This document shows positions 34,284 through 43,237 of a DNA stretch of 64,000 nucleotides, one piece after another. Origin of the DNA: CBDAQR01 sp965199055 (GTDB taxonomy: Bacteria; Pseudomonadota; Gammaproteobacteria; Pseudomonadales; Halieaceae); contig CBDAQR010000004.1 in the NCBI GenBank assembly GCA_965199055.1, positions 124,001-188,000 on the forward strand, given 5' to 3'. The position numbers and the translations under genes are program-made. How positions within the stretch are numbered: position 1 is the stretch's first letter; each line of letters starts with the position of its first letter. The notes below the pieces were generated by a model. That model ran no database searches. It saw nothing but the letters and a program-made list of their open reading frames with translations, and had not been told where the DNA came from.

Positions 34284-35462
34284 ATGGATACTAAATTTTC
34301 CGCGGAAGAAATCGCATTCCGCGACGAAGTCCGGCAGTTTTATGCCGATAACTGGAATGAAGAGACCCAGCAGGGTTTCGACCATCCGGAAACCTACAAA
34401 GCGGCGCTGATCAAATGGCAGCACCGACTCAACGACAAAGGCTGGATGGCGCCGGGCTGGCCGGTCGAATACGGCGGCACCGGATGGACGCCCACCCAGA
34501 GCTTCATCTTCGACACTGAGCGAGCAATGTGCGGCGCGCCAGATGTTTTGCCTTTCGGGGTAAAGATGGTTGCACCGGTGATTTACACCTTCGGTACTGA
34601 CGAGCAGAAGGCCAAGTTCCTGCCACGCATTCTCAACAGTGATGACTGGTGGTGCCAGGGCTATTCCGAGCCAGGCGCCGGTTCCGATCTCGCTGCGTTG
34701 AAAACCCGTGCGGAGCTGGATCGTGATCACTACGTGGTGAATGGCGCTAAGATTTGGACCAGCTATGCCCAGTATGCCGATTGGATTTTCTGCCTGGTGC
34801 GTACCAGCACAGAAGGGAAGAAACAGGAAGGTATTAGCTTCCTGTTGATCGATATGAAGACGGAAGGCATCAAGGTAAACCCCATCGTGTCTATCGATAA
34901 CCACCACAGTCTCAATGAGGTGGAGTTCAATAACGTTCGCGTGCCGGTAGAAAACCGCATCGGCGACGAGAATAAGGGCTGGACCTATGCCAAAGCGCTG
35001 CTGGCCCATGAGCGTACCGGCATTGCCAACGTGGCCAACTCGAAGGGCAGCCTGGAGGAGCTTAAACGCCGCGCCAGCGCAGAGGTGCCCGGCGGCCGTC
35101 CCATGATCGAAGATCCTGCCTTCCAAAACCGCATCTCCGATATCGAGGTGGAGCTGATGGCGCTGGAGTTTACCGACCTTCGAGTGTTGGCCCAGGTGGA
35201 GACCGGCGGTGCGCCAGGTCCCGAATCATCCCTGCTGAAGATCAAGGGCACTGAGATTCAGCAGATGTTGCATGAGGCGCACATGGATCTCGCCGCATAC
35301 TACCAAGGCGTTTTGACGCCAGAAGGTGATCCGGATGCCAGTGGCCATCACTTCGGTAATGAGGCCCGTGCCAAATACATGTATGGCCGTGCTACTACGA
35401 TCTTTGGCGGGTCGAATGAGATCCAGAAGAACATCATCTCCAAAGCCGTACTCGGCGTTTAA
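34284..35462 (+). CDS. Acyl-CoA dehydrogenase family protein
   Basis: FAD-dependent alpha,beta-dehydrogenation of an acyl-CoA. 392 residues: N-terminal helical domain (KFSAEEIAFRDEVRQFYADNW), the middle-domain WCQGYSEPGAGSDLA near residues 123-137, and the C-terminal ATTIFGGSNEIQKNIISK near 372-389. The position of the MCAD-type catalytic Glu is Gly. ATG 34284 has a strong GGAGGTGA upstream. The next gene, 14 nt downstream, is a second dehydrogenase with a complementary defect, suggesting a heteromeric enzyme. Confidence 0.94.
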   Translation: MDTKFSAEEIAFRDEVRQFYADNWNEETQQGFDHPETYKAALIKWQHRLNDKGWMAPGWPVEYGGTGWTPTQSFIFDTERAMCGAPDVLPFGVKMVAPVIYTFGTDEQKAKFLPRILNSDDWWCQGYSEPGAGSDLAALKTRAELDRDHYVVNGAKIWTSYAQYADWIFCLVRTSTEGKKQEGISFLLIDMKTEGIKVNPIVSIDNHHSLNEVEFNNVRVPVENRIGDENKGWTYAKALLAHERTGIANVANSKGSLEELKRRASAEVPGGRPMIEDPAFQNRISDIEVELMALEFTDLRVLAQVETGGAPGPESSLLKIKGTEIQQMLHEAHMDLAAYYQGVLTPEGDPDASGHHFGNEARAKYMYGRATTIFGGSNEIQKNIISKAVLGV

Positions 35463-35476
35463 GGAGGGAGCAGCGA

Positions 35477-36667
35477 ATGAACTTTGAATTTTCTGAAGAG
35501 CAGGTCATGTTGCGCGACAGCGTCGCGCGTTATGTGCAAGACCAGTACGACTTCGACACCCGTCGCGCAGTTGTTGCAAGTGAACACGGCTTTAGTGCCG
35601 AGAACTGGCAGACTTTTGCCGAGTTGGGTTGGCTCTCGATTCCGTTTGCTGAGGAGCATGGTGGCTTCGGCGGCAGCGCGGTCGACACCATGGTTGTGAT
35701 GGAGGAACTGGGCCGCGGATTGGTGGCCGAGCCCTATCTGGCCACGGTTATGCTCTATGGCGGTTTGCTGCAGGCAGCCGGCAGTCCGGCACAGCAAGAA
35801 GCCCGCATTCCTTCGATTATTGCGGGCGAACTGCAGGGCGCCTTTGCTTACCTGGAGCGTCAATCGCGTTTCGAGCTGAGCGATGTGATGACGACTGCTA
35901 CCGCCAGCGGCGATGGCTACGTACTGAATGGCGAAAAGACGGTGGTCTTTAACGGCAGCGCGGCACAAAGCTTTGTTGTGTCAGCACGCACCTCTGGTGA
36001 GCAGACCGATGCCAGTGGCATCACTCTGTTTCTGGTTGATGCTGACGCAGTAGCGAAAACCACGTATCGCTTGATGGACGGACAGGTAGTTGCAAATATT
36101 TCCCTGGACAACATCACAGTGGGTGCTGACGCAGTTGTCGGTGAGATCGATGGCGGCCTGCCGGTGATCCAAGCGGTAACCAACAATGCGATTTTGGGGC
36201 TTTGCGCTGAGGCCTTGGGCATCATGGCCAAGCTCAATGCAACGACCCTGGAATACACGAAAACGCGTGAACAGTTTGGTGTCACGCTTTCCAGCTTCCA
36301 GGCGCTGCAACACCGCATGGTTGAGACGTTCATGGCTTACGAGCAGACCAAGTCGATGCTGTTTCGCGCGGTGTGCGCGCTGACCGATGATGAGAGCGAA
36401 GGCGGCGAGCGCGAAGATCTGCGCAACCTGCATGCGCTCAAGATCATGGTGGGACGCAAAGGTAAGTTGGTTGGCGATGAGGCTATTCAGTTGCATGGTG
36501 GTATGGGTATTACCGATGAGCTGGATGTCGGCCATTACGCCAAGCGGTTGATGATGATTCGCACCAGCTTTGGCGATGCGGATCATCACCAGCAGCAGTT
36601 CAACGCGCTGAGCTACGCGGCGGACACCGCCGATGCTGCGCCGGTGGCCGCCGCAGACGCCGCCTGA
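35477..36667 (+). CDS. Acyl-CoA dehydrogenase family protein (second, divergent)
   Basis: A 396-residue dehydrogenase-fold protein: MNFEFSEEQVMLRDSVARYV, a middle domain starting ELGRGLVAEPYLATVM, and KLVGDEAIQLHGGMGITDEL near residues 330-349. It ends in SFGDADHHQQQFN instead of the usual GTxEIQ segment and carries an Ala-rich tail. Start preceded by AAGGAGGGAG. Adjacent pairs like this form alpha2beta2 enzymes in steroid side-chain degradation by actinobacteria (known for FadE pairs); a similar complex here is inference. Confidence 0.92.
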   Translation: MNFEFSEEQVMLRDSVARYVQDQYDFDTRRAVVASEHGFSAENWQTFAELGWLSIPFAEEHGGFGGSAVDTMVVMEELGRGLVAEPYLATVMLYGGLLQAAGSPAQQEARIPSIIAGELQGAFAYLERQSRFELSDVMTTATASGDGYVLNGEKTVVFNGSAAQSFVVSARTSGEQTDASGITLFLVDADAVAKTTYRLMDGQVVANISLDNITVGADAVVGEIDGGLPVIQAVTNNAILGLCAEALGIMAKLNATTLEYTKTREQFGVTLSSFQALQHRMVETFMAYEQTKSMLFRAVCALTDDESEGGEREDLRNLHALKIMVGRKGKLVGDEAIQLHGGMGITDELDVGHYAKRLMMIRTSFGDADHHQQQFNALSYAADTADAAPVAAADAA

Positions 36668-36673
36668 TACCTG

Positions 36674-36693
36674 AGGCCGGGCTTGCCCGGCCT
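36674..36693 (+). terminator. Hairpin after the acyl-CoA dehydrogenase operon
   Basis: AGGCCGGG-CTTG-CCCGGCCT, an 8-bp perfect stem 7 nt after the stop at 36667. No T-run follows, so termination would be weak or factor-dependent. Confidence 0.6.
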
Positions 36694-36711
36694 AATCCAG
36701 TTGTTGTGATA

Positions 36712-36759
36712 CATGGCGCCAGCGGCTTCACCGATGGCGCCCATAGCTTCCCAGTTCAT
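36712..36759 (-). pseudogene. Possible 5' remnant of a MNWEAIGAIGE-type small membrane protein gene
   Basis: On the minus strand, an ATG at 36759 with AGGA upstream encodes MNWEAMGAIGEAAGAM. This closely resembles the first residues of a widespread family of small proteins that start MNWEAIGAIGE. After about 16 codons the expected hydrophobic segment is missing and the frame runs antisense into the dehydrogenase gene. Probably a relic; family recognition is from memory. Confidence 0.35.
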
Positions 36760-36821
36760 TATTTTTTTCCTGAGAAACCGGGTTTTTTTCCACCCTGGCA
36801 TAAGTATCACAGGGCACTAAA

Positions 36822-36863
36822 AATACTTGTGCAGTAGGTAAACATACTGTAAGTTCAAATGCC
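36822..36863 (+). promoter_or_regulatory. 42-bp promoter/operator element, copy 2 (upstream of LLM/SDR operon)
   Basis: AATACTTG, 10 variable bases, then AAACATACTGTAAGTTCAAATGCC. The core AACATAC-T-GTAAGTT (36841-36855) is palindromic except at one position per arm. Spacing is identical to copy 1 at 34225-34266. Lies 52-93 nt before the ATG at 36915. Confidence 0.7.
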
Positions 36864-36914
36864 TTTTAGCAGCCGTTCGACGGCACGCAAGCGACACACT
36901 ATGGAGCATTCGCT

Positions 36915-37955
36915 ATGAAATTAGGCTTTCTGATGGGCTACTCTGGCAAGCACATCCACATCCCGATCGATTTGATCAAACACGCTGAGAGTCTGGGCTA
37001 TGACTCTGTTTGGACGGCGGAGGCCTACGGCTCTGATGCCGTAACCACGGCGACTTGGGTGTTGGCGCAAACCGAGAAGATTCGTGTGGGTACCGCCATC
37101 ATGCAAATGCCGGCGCGTTCGCCAGCAATGACCGCGATGACGGCGATGTCACTCTCACAAATGTCCGGTAACCGATTTATCGTTGGTCTCGGTGCCTCCG
37201 GCCCGCAGGTGGTTGAAGGCTGGCACGCGGTACCCTACGGAAAGCCGATTACCCGCACCCGCGAGTACATCCAAATCATGCGTAAGATTATGGAGCGTGA
37301 AGGGCCAGTCGAGTTCGACGGCAAGATGTACCAGATGCCCAATAAGGGTGAGGGAACCACCGGTCTAGGCAAGCCACTCAAGTCTATTCTTGAGGGCAAT
37401 TCAGATATCCCCATTTATACCGCATCGATCACCCCGGCGGGGCTGGCCTGCGCCGCCGAAGTGGCCGACGGCGTATTCCCGGTCTGGATGGACCCGGACA
37501 AGTACGACGTGTTTGCAGATGATTTCAACAAGGGTTTTGAGAAAGCCGGTAATGGTAAGGGCCTGAAGGATTTTGAGGTGGCGCCGTTTGTTTCCTGCGC
37601 CATGAATGACGATCTCGACGCCGCCTACGACTCCCTGCGCCCATGGTTGGCGCTCTACATCGGTGGCATGGGCGCCAAGGGTAAGAACTTCTACAACGAC
37701 TACGCCACTCGATTGGGGTACGGAGAAGCTGCAGAGAAGATTCAGGACCTGTATCTGTCTGGCCAAAAGCAGGAAGCCGAGGCGTTGGTTCCCAACGAAT
37801 TGCTGGATGAAGTTGCCCTGGTGGGGCCGAAAGATCGCATCCGCGAGCGCCTTTCGCGCTGGAAAGATGCCGGCAGCCGCGGAGAAGTTGGCAGCATGCT
37901 GATCGGTGCGCAGGACCCTGCGGTGCTGGAGTTGTTTGCCGAAGAGATGCTCTGA
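36915..37955 (+). CDS. LLM-class (luciferase-like) flavin/F420-dependent oxidoreductase
   Basis: A 346-residue TIM-barrel oxidoreductase: MKLGFLMGYSGKHIHIPIDL, AESLGYDSVWTAEAYGSDAV near residues 28-47, and FIVGLGASGPQVVEGW near 92-107, typical of F420- or FMN-using members. Substrate unknown; context with acyl-CoA and SDR genes suggests oxidation of a lipid or terpenoid-type compound. First gene of an operon with two SDRs (its stop overlaps the next start) and controlled by the shared 42-bp element. Confidence 0.9.
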   Translation: MKLGFLMGYSGKHIHIPIDLIKHAESLGYDSVWTAEAYGSDAVTTATWVLAQTEKIRVGTAIMQMPARSPAMTAMTAMSLSQMSGNRFIVGLGASGPQVVEGWHAVPYGKPITRTREYIQIMRKIMEREGPVEFDGKMYQMPNKGEGTTGLGKPLKSILEGNSDIPIYTASITPAGLACAAEVADGVFPVWMDPDKYDVFADDFNKGFEKAGNGKGLKDFEVAPFVSCAMNDDLDAAYDSLRPWLALYIGGMGAKGKNFYNDYATRLGYGEAAEKIQDLYLSGQKQEAEALVPNELLDEVALVGPKDRIRERLSRWKDAGSRGEVGSMLIGAQDPAVLELFAEEML

Positions 37956-38758
37956 TGCAGGTTACCGATAAGGTTTGCGTCGTCACCGGCGGCGCCAACG
38001 GTATTGGTAAAGCGCTGTGTGAGCGCTTCGCCGCAGAAGGTGCCCGTGCCGTAGTTGTCGTCGACCTTGAAGAAGACAACGCCCGCAAGGTTGCCGAGTC
38101 GCTCGGGGGTGATGCCTACGGGGTGGACGTGCGTGACGAAGCGGCGATTGCCGCGATGGTTGCGCAGGTGGAAACCGACCACGGTCATATCGATCTGTTC
38201 TGCAGCAATGCCGGTTTTGGCGCGGGTGATGGTGAGCCCTGGTGGGCGACTTCTGCGCCGAATGAAACCTGGAGCGCGATGTGGGATGTGCACGTGATGT
38301 CTCATGTTTGGGCGGCGCGGGCCTGCTTGCCGAAGATGATCGAACGCGGCGAAGGTTATTTCCTGAATACTGCATCCGCGGCTGGCATACTCAGCCAGAT
38401 TGCCGATGCACCGTATTCGGTGACCAAGCATGCGGCGGTCGGTTTTGCCGAGTCACTGGCGATTACCCACGGTGACGATGGTATTAACGTGTCTTGTTTG
38501 TGTCCCCAGGCGGTACAAACCCGCATTCTTGGCGACATTGAAGATGGCGGTACCGCCGGTGTCGATGGTGTGATTACACCGGAGCAACTCGCACAGTCGG
38601 TTATTGAGGGTCTGGATGAAGAGATATTCCTGATCCTGCCGCACCCACAGGTGCAGACTTATCGTGAAAACAAGACCAGCAACTACGACCGTTGGATCGG
38701 CGGGATGCGCAAGTTGCGCCGCCATTTCATGGGTCACTATGTAAAAGCAGAGGATTAA
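37955..38758 (+). CDS. Short-chain dehydrogenase/reductase
   Basis: A 267-residue SDR with the cofactor motif VVTGGANGIGKAL near residues 9-21, NAG in CSNAGFGAG near 84-92, the catalytic Ser in NTASAAGI, and YSVTK (YxxxK) near 150. It oxidises or reduces a hydroxyl/keto group with NAD(P). Stop and start with the preceding LLM gene overlap as TGATG, so the two are coupled. The following gene is another SDR, 7 nt away. Confidence 0.92.
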   Translation: MQVTDKVCVVTGGANGIGKALCERFAAEGARAVVVVDLEEDNARKVAESLGGDAYGVDVRDEAAIAAMVAQVETDHGHIDLFCSNAGFGAGDGEPWWATSAPNETWSAMWDVHVMSHVWAARACLPKMIERGEGYFLNTASAAGILSQIADAPYSVTKHAAVGFAESLAITHGDDGINVSCLCPQAVQTRILGDIEDGGTAGVDGVITPEQLAQSVIEGLDEEIFLILPHPQVQTYRENKTSNYDRWIGGMRKLRRHFMGHYVKAED

Positions 38759-38765
38759 ACACATT

Positions 38766-39542
38766 ATGGCCGCCATCGAATTATTTCGGCTCGATAATAA
38801 GGTAGCCCTGGTTAGCGGCGGTAGTCGCGGCATTGGTGAAGCGATATGCCATGGCCTGGCAGAGCAGGGGGCGCATGTCATCGTATCCAGCCGCAAACTC
38901 GATGGATGTGAAGTGGTTGCCCAGGCGATTCGCGATAATGGCGGCCAGGCTACCGCAATGGCCTGTCATGCGGGCGACCTGGAAGCTATTGATAAACTGT
39001 TCGACGATGTTCAGGCACAGTTTGGCGGCCTGGATATACTCGTCAACAACGGTGGCACTAACCCGTACTTCGGCCCGGTGGCTGAGACACCTGCCTCTGC
39101 TTTCGACAAAACCTTTGAAGTTAATCTGCGTGGCCCCTTCTTCATGAGTGAGCGTGCGGTTGCCATGATGAAGGAACGCGGTGGTGGCTCCATCGTCAAC
39201 GTCGCGTCCATCGATGGCATCAGTGCGGGTATGTTCCAGGGTGTGTACAGCACTACCAAGGCGGCGATGATCAGCATGACCCAGAGCTTTGCCGTCGAGA
39301 ATGGTCAGTACGGTATTCGCGTTAACGCACTGTGCCCGGGCCTGACAGAAACCAAGTTCACCACGGTCTTTCAGGAACAAGATAACTACGACAATGTCAT
39401 CGAGCATCTGCCTCTGAAAAAGGCGGCTCATCCCATCGATATGGTGGGTGCCACACTGCTAATGGTGTCCGATGCCGGTGCTTGTATGACGGGCCAGACC
39501 TTAGTTATCGATTCAGGTAGTCTCATCTCCCACGGCCTCTAG
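38766..39542 (+). CDS. Short-chain dehydrogenase/reductase (second)
   Basis: A 258-residue SDR: VALVSGGSRGIGEAI near residues 13-27, the NNGG motif near 92-95, catalytic Ser in VNVASIDGI, YSTTK near 160-164, and a CPGLTETKF loop. Related to the DUF-free classical SDRs acting on 3-hydroxyacyl or alcohol substrates. Last gene of the LLM-SDR-SDR operon; aceK begins 16 nt after its stop. Confidence 0.92.
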   Translation: MAAIELFRLDNKVALVSGGSRGIGEAICHGLAEQGAHVIVSSRKLDGCEVVAQAIRDNGGQATAMACHAGDLEAIDKLFDDVQAQFGGLDILVNNGGTNPYFGPVAETPASAFDKTFEVNLRGPFFMSERAVAMMKERGGGSIVNVASIDGISAGMFQGVYSTTKAAMISMTQSFAVENGQYGIRVNALCPGLTETKFTTVFQEQDNYDNVIEHLPLKKAAHPIDMVGATLLMVSDAGACMTGQTLVIDSGSLISHGL

Positions 39543-39558
39543 GGGCTATAATGCCCCC

Positions 39559-41307
39559 GTGGAGACTTCGCACCGCTTCGCTCAGACCATTCTCAATGGC
39601 TTTGAGTCTTACTTCGCCGACTTCCAGAATATAACGCTGGCGGCGAAGCCGCGCTTTGAGAATGCCGACTGGCAGGGCGTTCACGCGGCCTCCAGGCAGC
39701 GTATCGACCTGTATAAGATCAAAGTCGCGCAGGTCTACGAGTTCGTGGAGCTCATCGCGGGGGATAACCTGCATCGCTATGCCTTTTGGAAAGAAGCTCG
39801 CCAACATTATGCGCGCCTCATTGAGGGCCATAACAATTTCGAGATTGCGGAAACCTTCTTCAACTCGATGTTCTGCTCCACCTTCGACCACCAGCAGATT
39901 CGTAACGACTACGCCTTCGTGTTTTCCTCGCAAGGGGATATGCCGCCGGTAAAAGAGCAGCAGATCTTTCGTAACTATCGCTCCACCGAAGGGCTGGAGG
40001 CGATGGTTGAAAATCTGTTAGATGAATACGAGCTGAGCATTCCGTTTGAGGATAAGCAGCGCGATATAGCCAGTATCGTCGCCGATTTGCGTGAGTACCT
40101 GCTGCCACAGTTCTCCGTAACCGAAGACCACGTGTCTATGTTGGTGTTGGAATCGATGTTTTTCCGCAATAAGGGTGCGTATATCGTCGGCAAGCTGATG
40201 ATCAGTCGTGACACTATGCCCTTTGTGTTGCCGATACTGCACACGGAAGAGGGCAGTGTGTATGTCGATACCATTTTGTTCGGCTCGGACAAGGTCAGTG
40301 TGATATTCAGCTTTACCCGCTCCTACTTTATGGTGGATGCGGCGATACCCTCTCAGTACGTGCTGTTCCTGCAGAGCCTGATGCCGGCTAAGCCCATTTC
40401 AGAGATATACAGTTGCATGGGTTACAACAAACACGGCAAAACGTATTTTCATCGCTGTGCTTACCGCCACATGCGTAATACCGCGGATGTGTTTAACCTC
40501 GCCCCAGGCATCAAGGGCATGGTAATGAGCGTGTTCACGCTGCCGAGCTATGACTTCGTCTTCAAAATCATCAAGGACCGCTTCACCCCGCCCAAGGACA
40601 TGACGCGCAATGAAGTCATGGAGAAGTATCGTCTGGTGAAGCGTGCCGACCGCGCCGGACGCATGGCGGATACGCAGGAATTCAATAATCTGGCATTCGC
40701 GCGCGAACGTTTCTCTGACGAACTGATGGACGAACTGTTGACGGTTGCTCCCTCAATTATTGAGGAGCACGGCAAGGCCCTGGTGATTCGTCATGTGTAT
40801 GTGGAGCGGCGCATGACGCCGCTGAATCTCTACTTGCAGGATGCAACCGACGAGCAGCTGTGGGCGGTCATGGACGAGTATGGCAATGCCATTAAAGAGT
40901 TGGCCGCGGCCAATATTTTCCCCGGCGACATGTTACTCAAAAACTTCGGCGTTACCCGACACGGTCGGGTGGTCTTCTATGACTACGACGAGATCTGTCC
41001 ACTGCTGGACTGTAACTTCCGCACGATACCTCAGCCACGTACTGAGGCGGAAGAGATGTCGAGTAAGCCCTGGTATACGGTAGGCCCCAACGACATCTTC
41101 CCGGAGGAGTTTCGCCTGTTCTTTAGTGGCAATCAGCGTGCTCGCAAGGTCTTTGACGAGTTGCACAGCGATATCTATCAGGCCAGCTTCTGGCAGGGAC
41201 TGCAGAACCAGATTGCTGACGGCTATGTGGAAGACTTTTTTCCCTATCGACGCAAGTTGCGATTTGCTCGGGAAGAGGATAACGTTCGCCGCGTTTACAA
41301 CGGTTAG
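39559..41307 (+). CDS. aceK: Bifunctional isocitrate dehydrogenase kinase/phosphatase AceK
   Basis: Switches isocitrate dehydrogenase off by phosphorylation, sending carbon into the glyoxylate shunt during growth on acetate or fatty acids. The 582-residue length matches E. coli. Family segments: AQTILNGFESYFADF, FENADW, the kinase loop KGMVMSVFTLPSYDFVFKII near residues 316-335, and VVFYDYDEICPL near 471-482 with the catalytic/metal Asp. GTG 39559 follows GGGGC-TATAAT-GCCCC (39542-39557) with no clear ribosome binding site. A glyoxylate-shunt regulator fits the fatty-acid-type operons next to it. Confidence 0.96.
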   Translation: METSHRFAQTILNGFESYFADFQNITLAAKPRFENADWQGVHAASRQRIDLYKIKVAQVYEFVELIAGDNLHRYAFWKEARQHYARLIEGHNNFEIAETFFNSMFCSTFDHQQIRNDYAFVFSSQGDMPPVKEQQIFRNYRSTEGLEAMVENLLDEYELSIPFEDKQRDIASIVADLREYLLPQFSVTEDHVSMLVLESMFFRNKGAYIVGKLMISRDTMPFVLPILHTEEGSVYVDTILFGSDKVSVIFSFTRSYFMVDAAIPSQYVLFLQSLMPAKPISEIYSCMGYNKHGKTYFHRCAYRHMRNTADVFNLAPGIKGMVMSVFTLPSYDFVFKIIKDRFTPPKDMTRNEVMEKYRLVKRADRAGRMADTQEFNNLAFARERFSDELMDELLTVAPSIIEEHGKALVIRHVYVERRMTPLNLYLQDATDEQLWAVMDEYGNAIKELAAANIFPGDMLLKNFGVTRHGRVVFYDYDEICPLLDCNFRTIPQPRTEAEEMSSKPWYTVGPNDIFPEEFRLFFSGNQRARKVFDELHSDIYQASFWQGLQNQIADGYVEDFFPYRRKLRFAREEDNVRRVYNG

Positions 41308-41315
41308 AATTTCCC

Positions 41316-41861
41316 ATGGTCGACATATTCCTGGTACGTCACGGCGAAGCCGCCGCTGCGTGGGGCGAAGACCCCGACCCCGGCTTGAGTCCGCAGGGCC
41401 GCAAGCAAGCGCTGGAGGTGCGTGATCAACTGGAGCGCTACAGGACGTTGGCATTAGTGAGTAGCCCACTGTTGAGGGCCCAGGAAACCGCACAGCCGCT
41501 GGCCACTACCTTGCGCAGTAAAGTCCTTGTCGATGATGATTACCGCGAAATTCCCTCGCCAGTAGGGATTGAAGATCGGCAGGCCTGGTTATCAGGCTTT
41601 ATGAAACAGGAATGGGTGGAGCAAGGGCCTGATGTTCTGGCCTGGCGAGACCGCGCCTGGCAGAAGCTATTTGAGATTGACCGTCATACCGCTATCTTCA
41701 CCCACTTCATGATTATCAATGCGATCTGCGGCAAACTAACTGAGTCCAAGCAGACGATCTGCTGTGTGCCAGACAATGGCGCTATCGTGCACTTGAAGCT
41801 GGAGGGCAATGCGTTAAAGCTGGTGGAAATGGGCCGCCAGCAGCAGACGAAAGTGAACTAG
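41316..41861 (+). CDS. Histidine phosphatase family protein (SixA-like)
   Basis: A 181-residue member of the phosphoglycerate-mutase-like phosphatases. The phospho-accepting RHGE is at residues 8-11 of MVDIFLVRHGEAAA, followed by LVSSPLLRAQETAQPL near 46-61 and the second catalytic His in AIFTHFMIINAICG near 126-139. SixA-type members dephosphorylate phosphohistidine on proteins; other substrates are possible. It lies 8 nt after aceK and is convergent with the TetR-type gene. Confidence 0.87.
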   Translation: MVDIFLVRHGEAAAAWGEDPDPGLSPQGRKQALEVRDQLERYRTLALVSSPLLRAQETAQPLATTLRSKVLVDDDYREIPSPVGIEDRQAWLSGFMKQEWVEQGPDVLAWRDRAWQKLFEIDRHTAIFTHFMIINAICGKLTESKQTICCVPDNGAIVHLKLEGNALKLVEMGRQQQTKVN

Positions 41862-43138
41862 CGCGCCGCTAGGCCGCCAATAAACATATCGTAGTAGTCT
41901 TTAGCCGCCCGTTCGACGTCATCAACGCGGCGCCACAGTGGCAGATCCATACTCGAATTGATGGCTCCAGAGATCAGCTCTTTGGCCACCTCTACATTGA
42001 CCGCTCTGACGCTGCCATCTTCGATGCCGTCTCTCATGAATTGTCCAAAACGGTCGTTGGATAATTCAGTCAGCCTTAGAATCTCTCGGCGGCGGTCGAC
42101 CGGAAGCGCAGTGATCGAGTTGTATCGAATCATGGGGCCGTCTTCAGAGTTTTGAACCACTGCACTGCGGCGCATCACGTAGTCGAGCTTGGTAATGCCC
42201 GTGGGCAAGTCGCAGGCACTGTCGTGGATTTGCTCGATGATGTCGAGAGAGCGGGTGTAGCAACTGTAGAGAAGGTCTTCCTTGTTTTTGATGTGGTAGT
42301 AGAAGGCGCCTTTGGTCACGTTCAGCGTCTCAGCAATTTCGTCGAGTGAGGTACCAACAAAGCCTTTCTTGTTGAAGAACCAGGTGCCGGTTTTGTAGAA
42401 GGCCTCCTGCTTCATGCGGTTCTGTTCCTCTCGGTCGAAACCACTGGCGGGTGGTGCGATGGCAGCGCTGAAATCGTAGTCTCCGAACTCGAACGCCGAA
42501 TTGGCGGAGAGTCCGTTGGCTATAAGGTCAATCGCACCATCTAATACGGTTGGCAGTTGATCTTCTGGAATGGTGTGCAACCAATTAAACGACCATTGCA
42601 TTGACCCCACCAGCCCGAGTGTGGCGCTAGTGGCATCGACAGGTCGAATATTTCCTTCACTGATGCCATCGCGGATGAACTGACGCATGCGCAGGAACAT
42701 ATCGATATAGCGCTGCTCCACGTCCTCTCGGTGCTGGTCTTTAAGTGAGGCGATTTCGAGAAGGGCAGCCGTGTGATTGCGGCGCCCGTGGACGGCGTCC
42801 ACCCAGCCTTTCAAATGGCCTCTCAGCGTTGCCAATATACGCTCGAGTCCCGTCTTATGGTGCTGTTCTATTAGATCAAGCCCGCGCATACTATCTTCCA
42901 GTGATGCGAGGTAACACTGGTATATCAGCTCTTCCTTGGTTTTAACGTAGTAGTAGAGGCTGGTCTTGGTCAGGCCCAGGCTCTGTGCAATGTCTAACAG
43001 AGTGGTTGAGCGTGATCCGCGACCGTTAAACAGCTTGGCCGACTGAGACAGGATGGCGGTGCGCTTCGCATCATGCTGCGCAGTGCGATTAAACGGCGAG
43101 CTGCCGTTCTTGCCTGACTGTGGTTTATCTTTCGCCAT
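41858..43138 (-). CDS. Fused double TetR-family transcriptional regulator
   Basis: A 426-residue protein made of two complete TetR/AcrR units. Unit 1 has its helix-turn-helix near residues 42-68 (LLDIAQSLGLTKTSLYYYVKTKEEL) and a ligand domain to about 220. Unit 2 has another helix-turn-helix near 266-290 (LDEIAETLNVTKGAFYYHIKNKEDL) and a second ligand domain. A normal TetR protein is about 200 residues and dimeric, so this is a covalent pseudo-dimer. Its upstream region holds AAACATAC, also the first half of the paired operators near 34244 and 36841, so it is the best candidate regulator of those operons. Confidence 0.93.
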   Translation of the reverse strand: MAKDKPQSGKNGSSPFNRTAQHDAKRTAILSQSAKLFNGRGSRSTTLLDIAQSLGLTKTSLYYYVKTKEELIYQCYLASLEDSMRGLDLIEQHHKTGLERILATLRGHLKGWVDAVHGRRNHTAALLEIASLKDQHREDVEQRYIDMFLRMRQFIRDGISEGNIRPVDATSATLGLVGSMQWSFNWLHTIPEDQLPTVLDGAIDLIANGLSANSAFEFGDYDFSAAIAPPASGFDREEQNRMKQEAFYKTGTWFFNKKGFVGTSLDEIAETLNVTKGAFYYHIKNKEDLLYSCYTRSLDIIEQIHDSACDLPTGITKLDYVMRRSAVVQNSEDGPMIRYNSITALPVDRRREILRLTELSNDRFGQFMRDGIEDGSVRAVNVEVAKELISGAINSSMDLPLWRRVDDVERAAKDYYDMFIGGLAAR

Positions 43139-43237
43139 AGGTCCGCGGAGATACCCTGAGTTCTATTGTTTTACTTTTGGGTATGTTTTTTTAACGAGCC
43201 CATGATACCTCCGTTTCTCGGAGAAAGCATCACTTCG

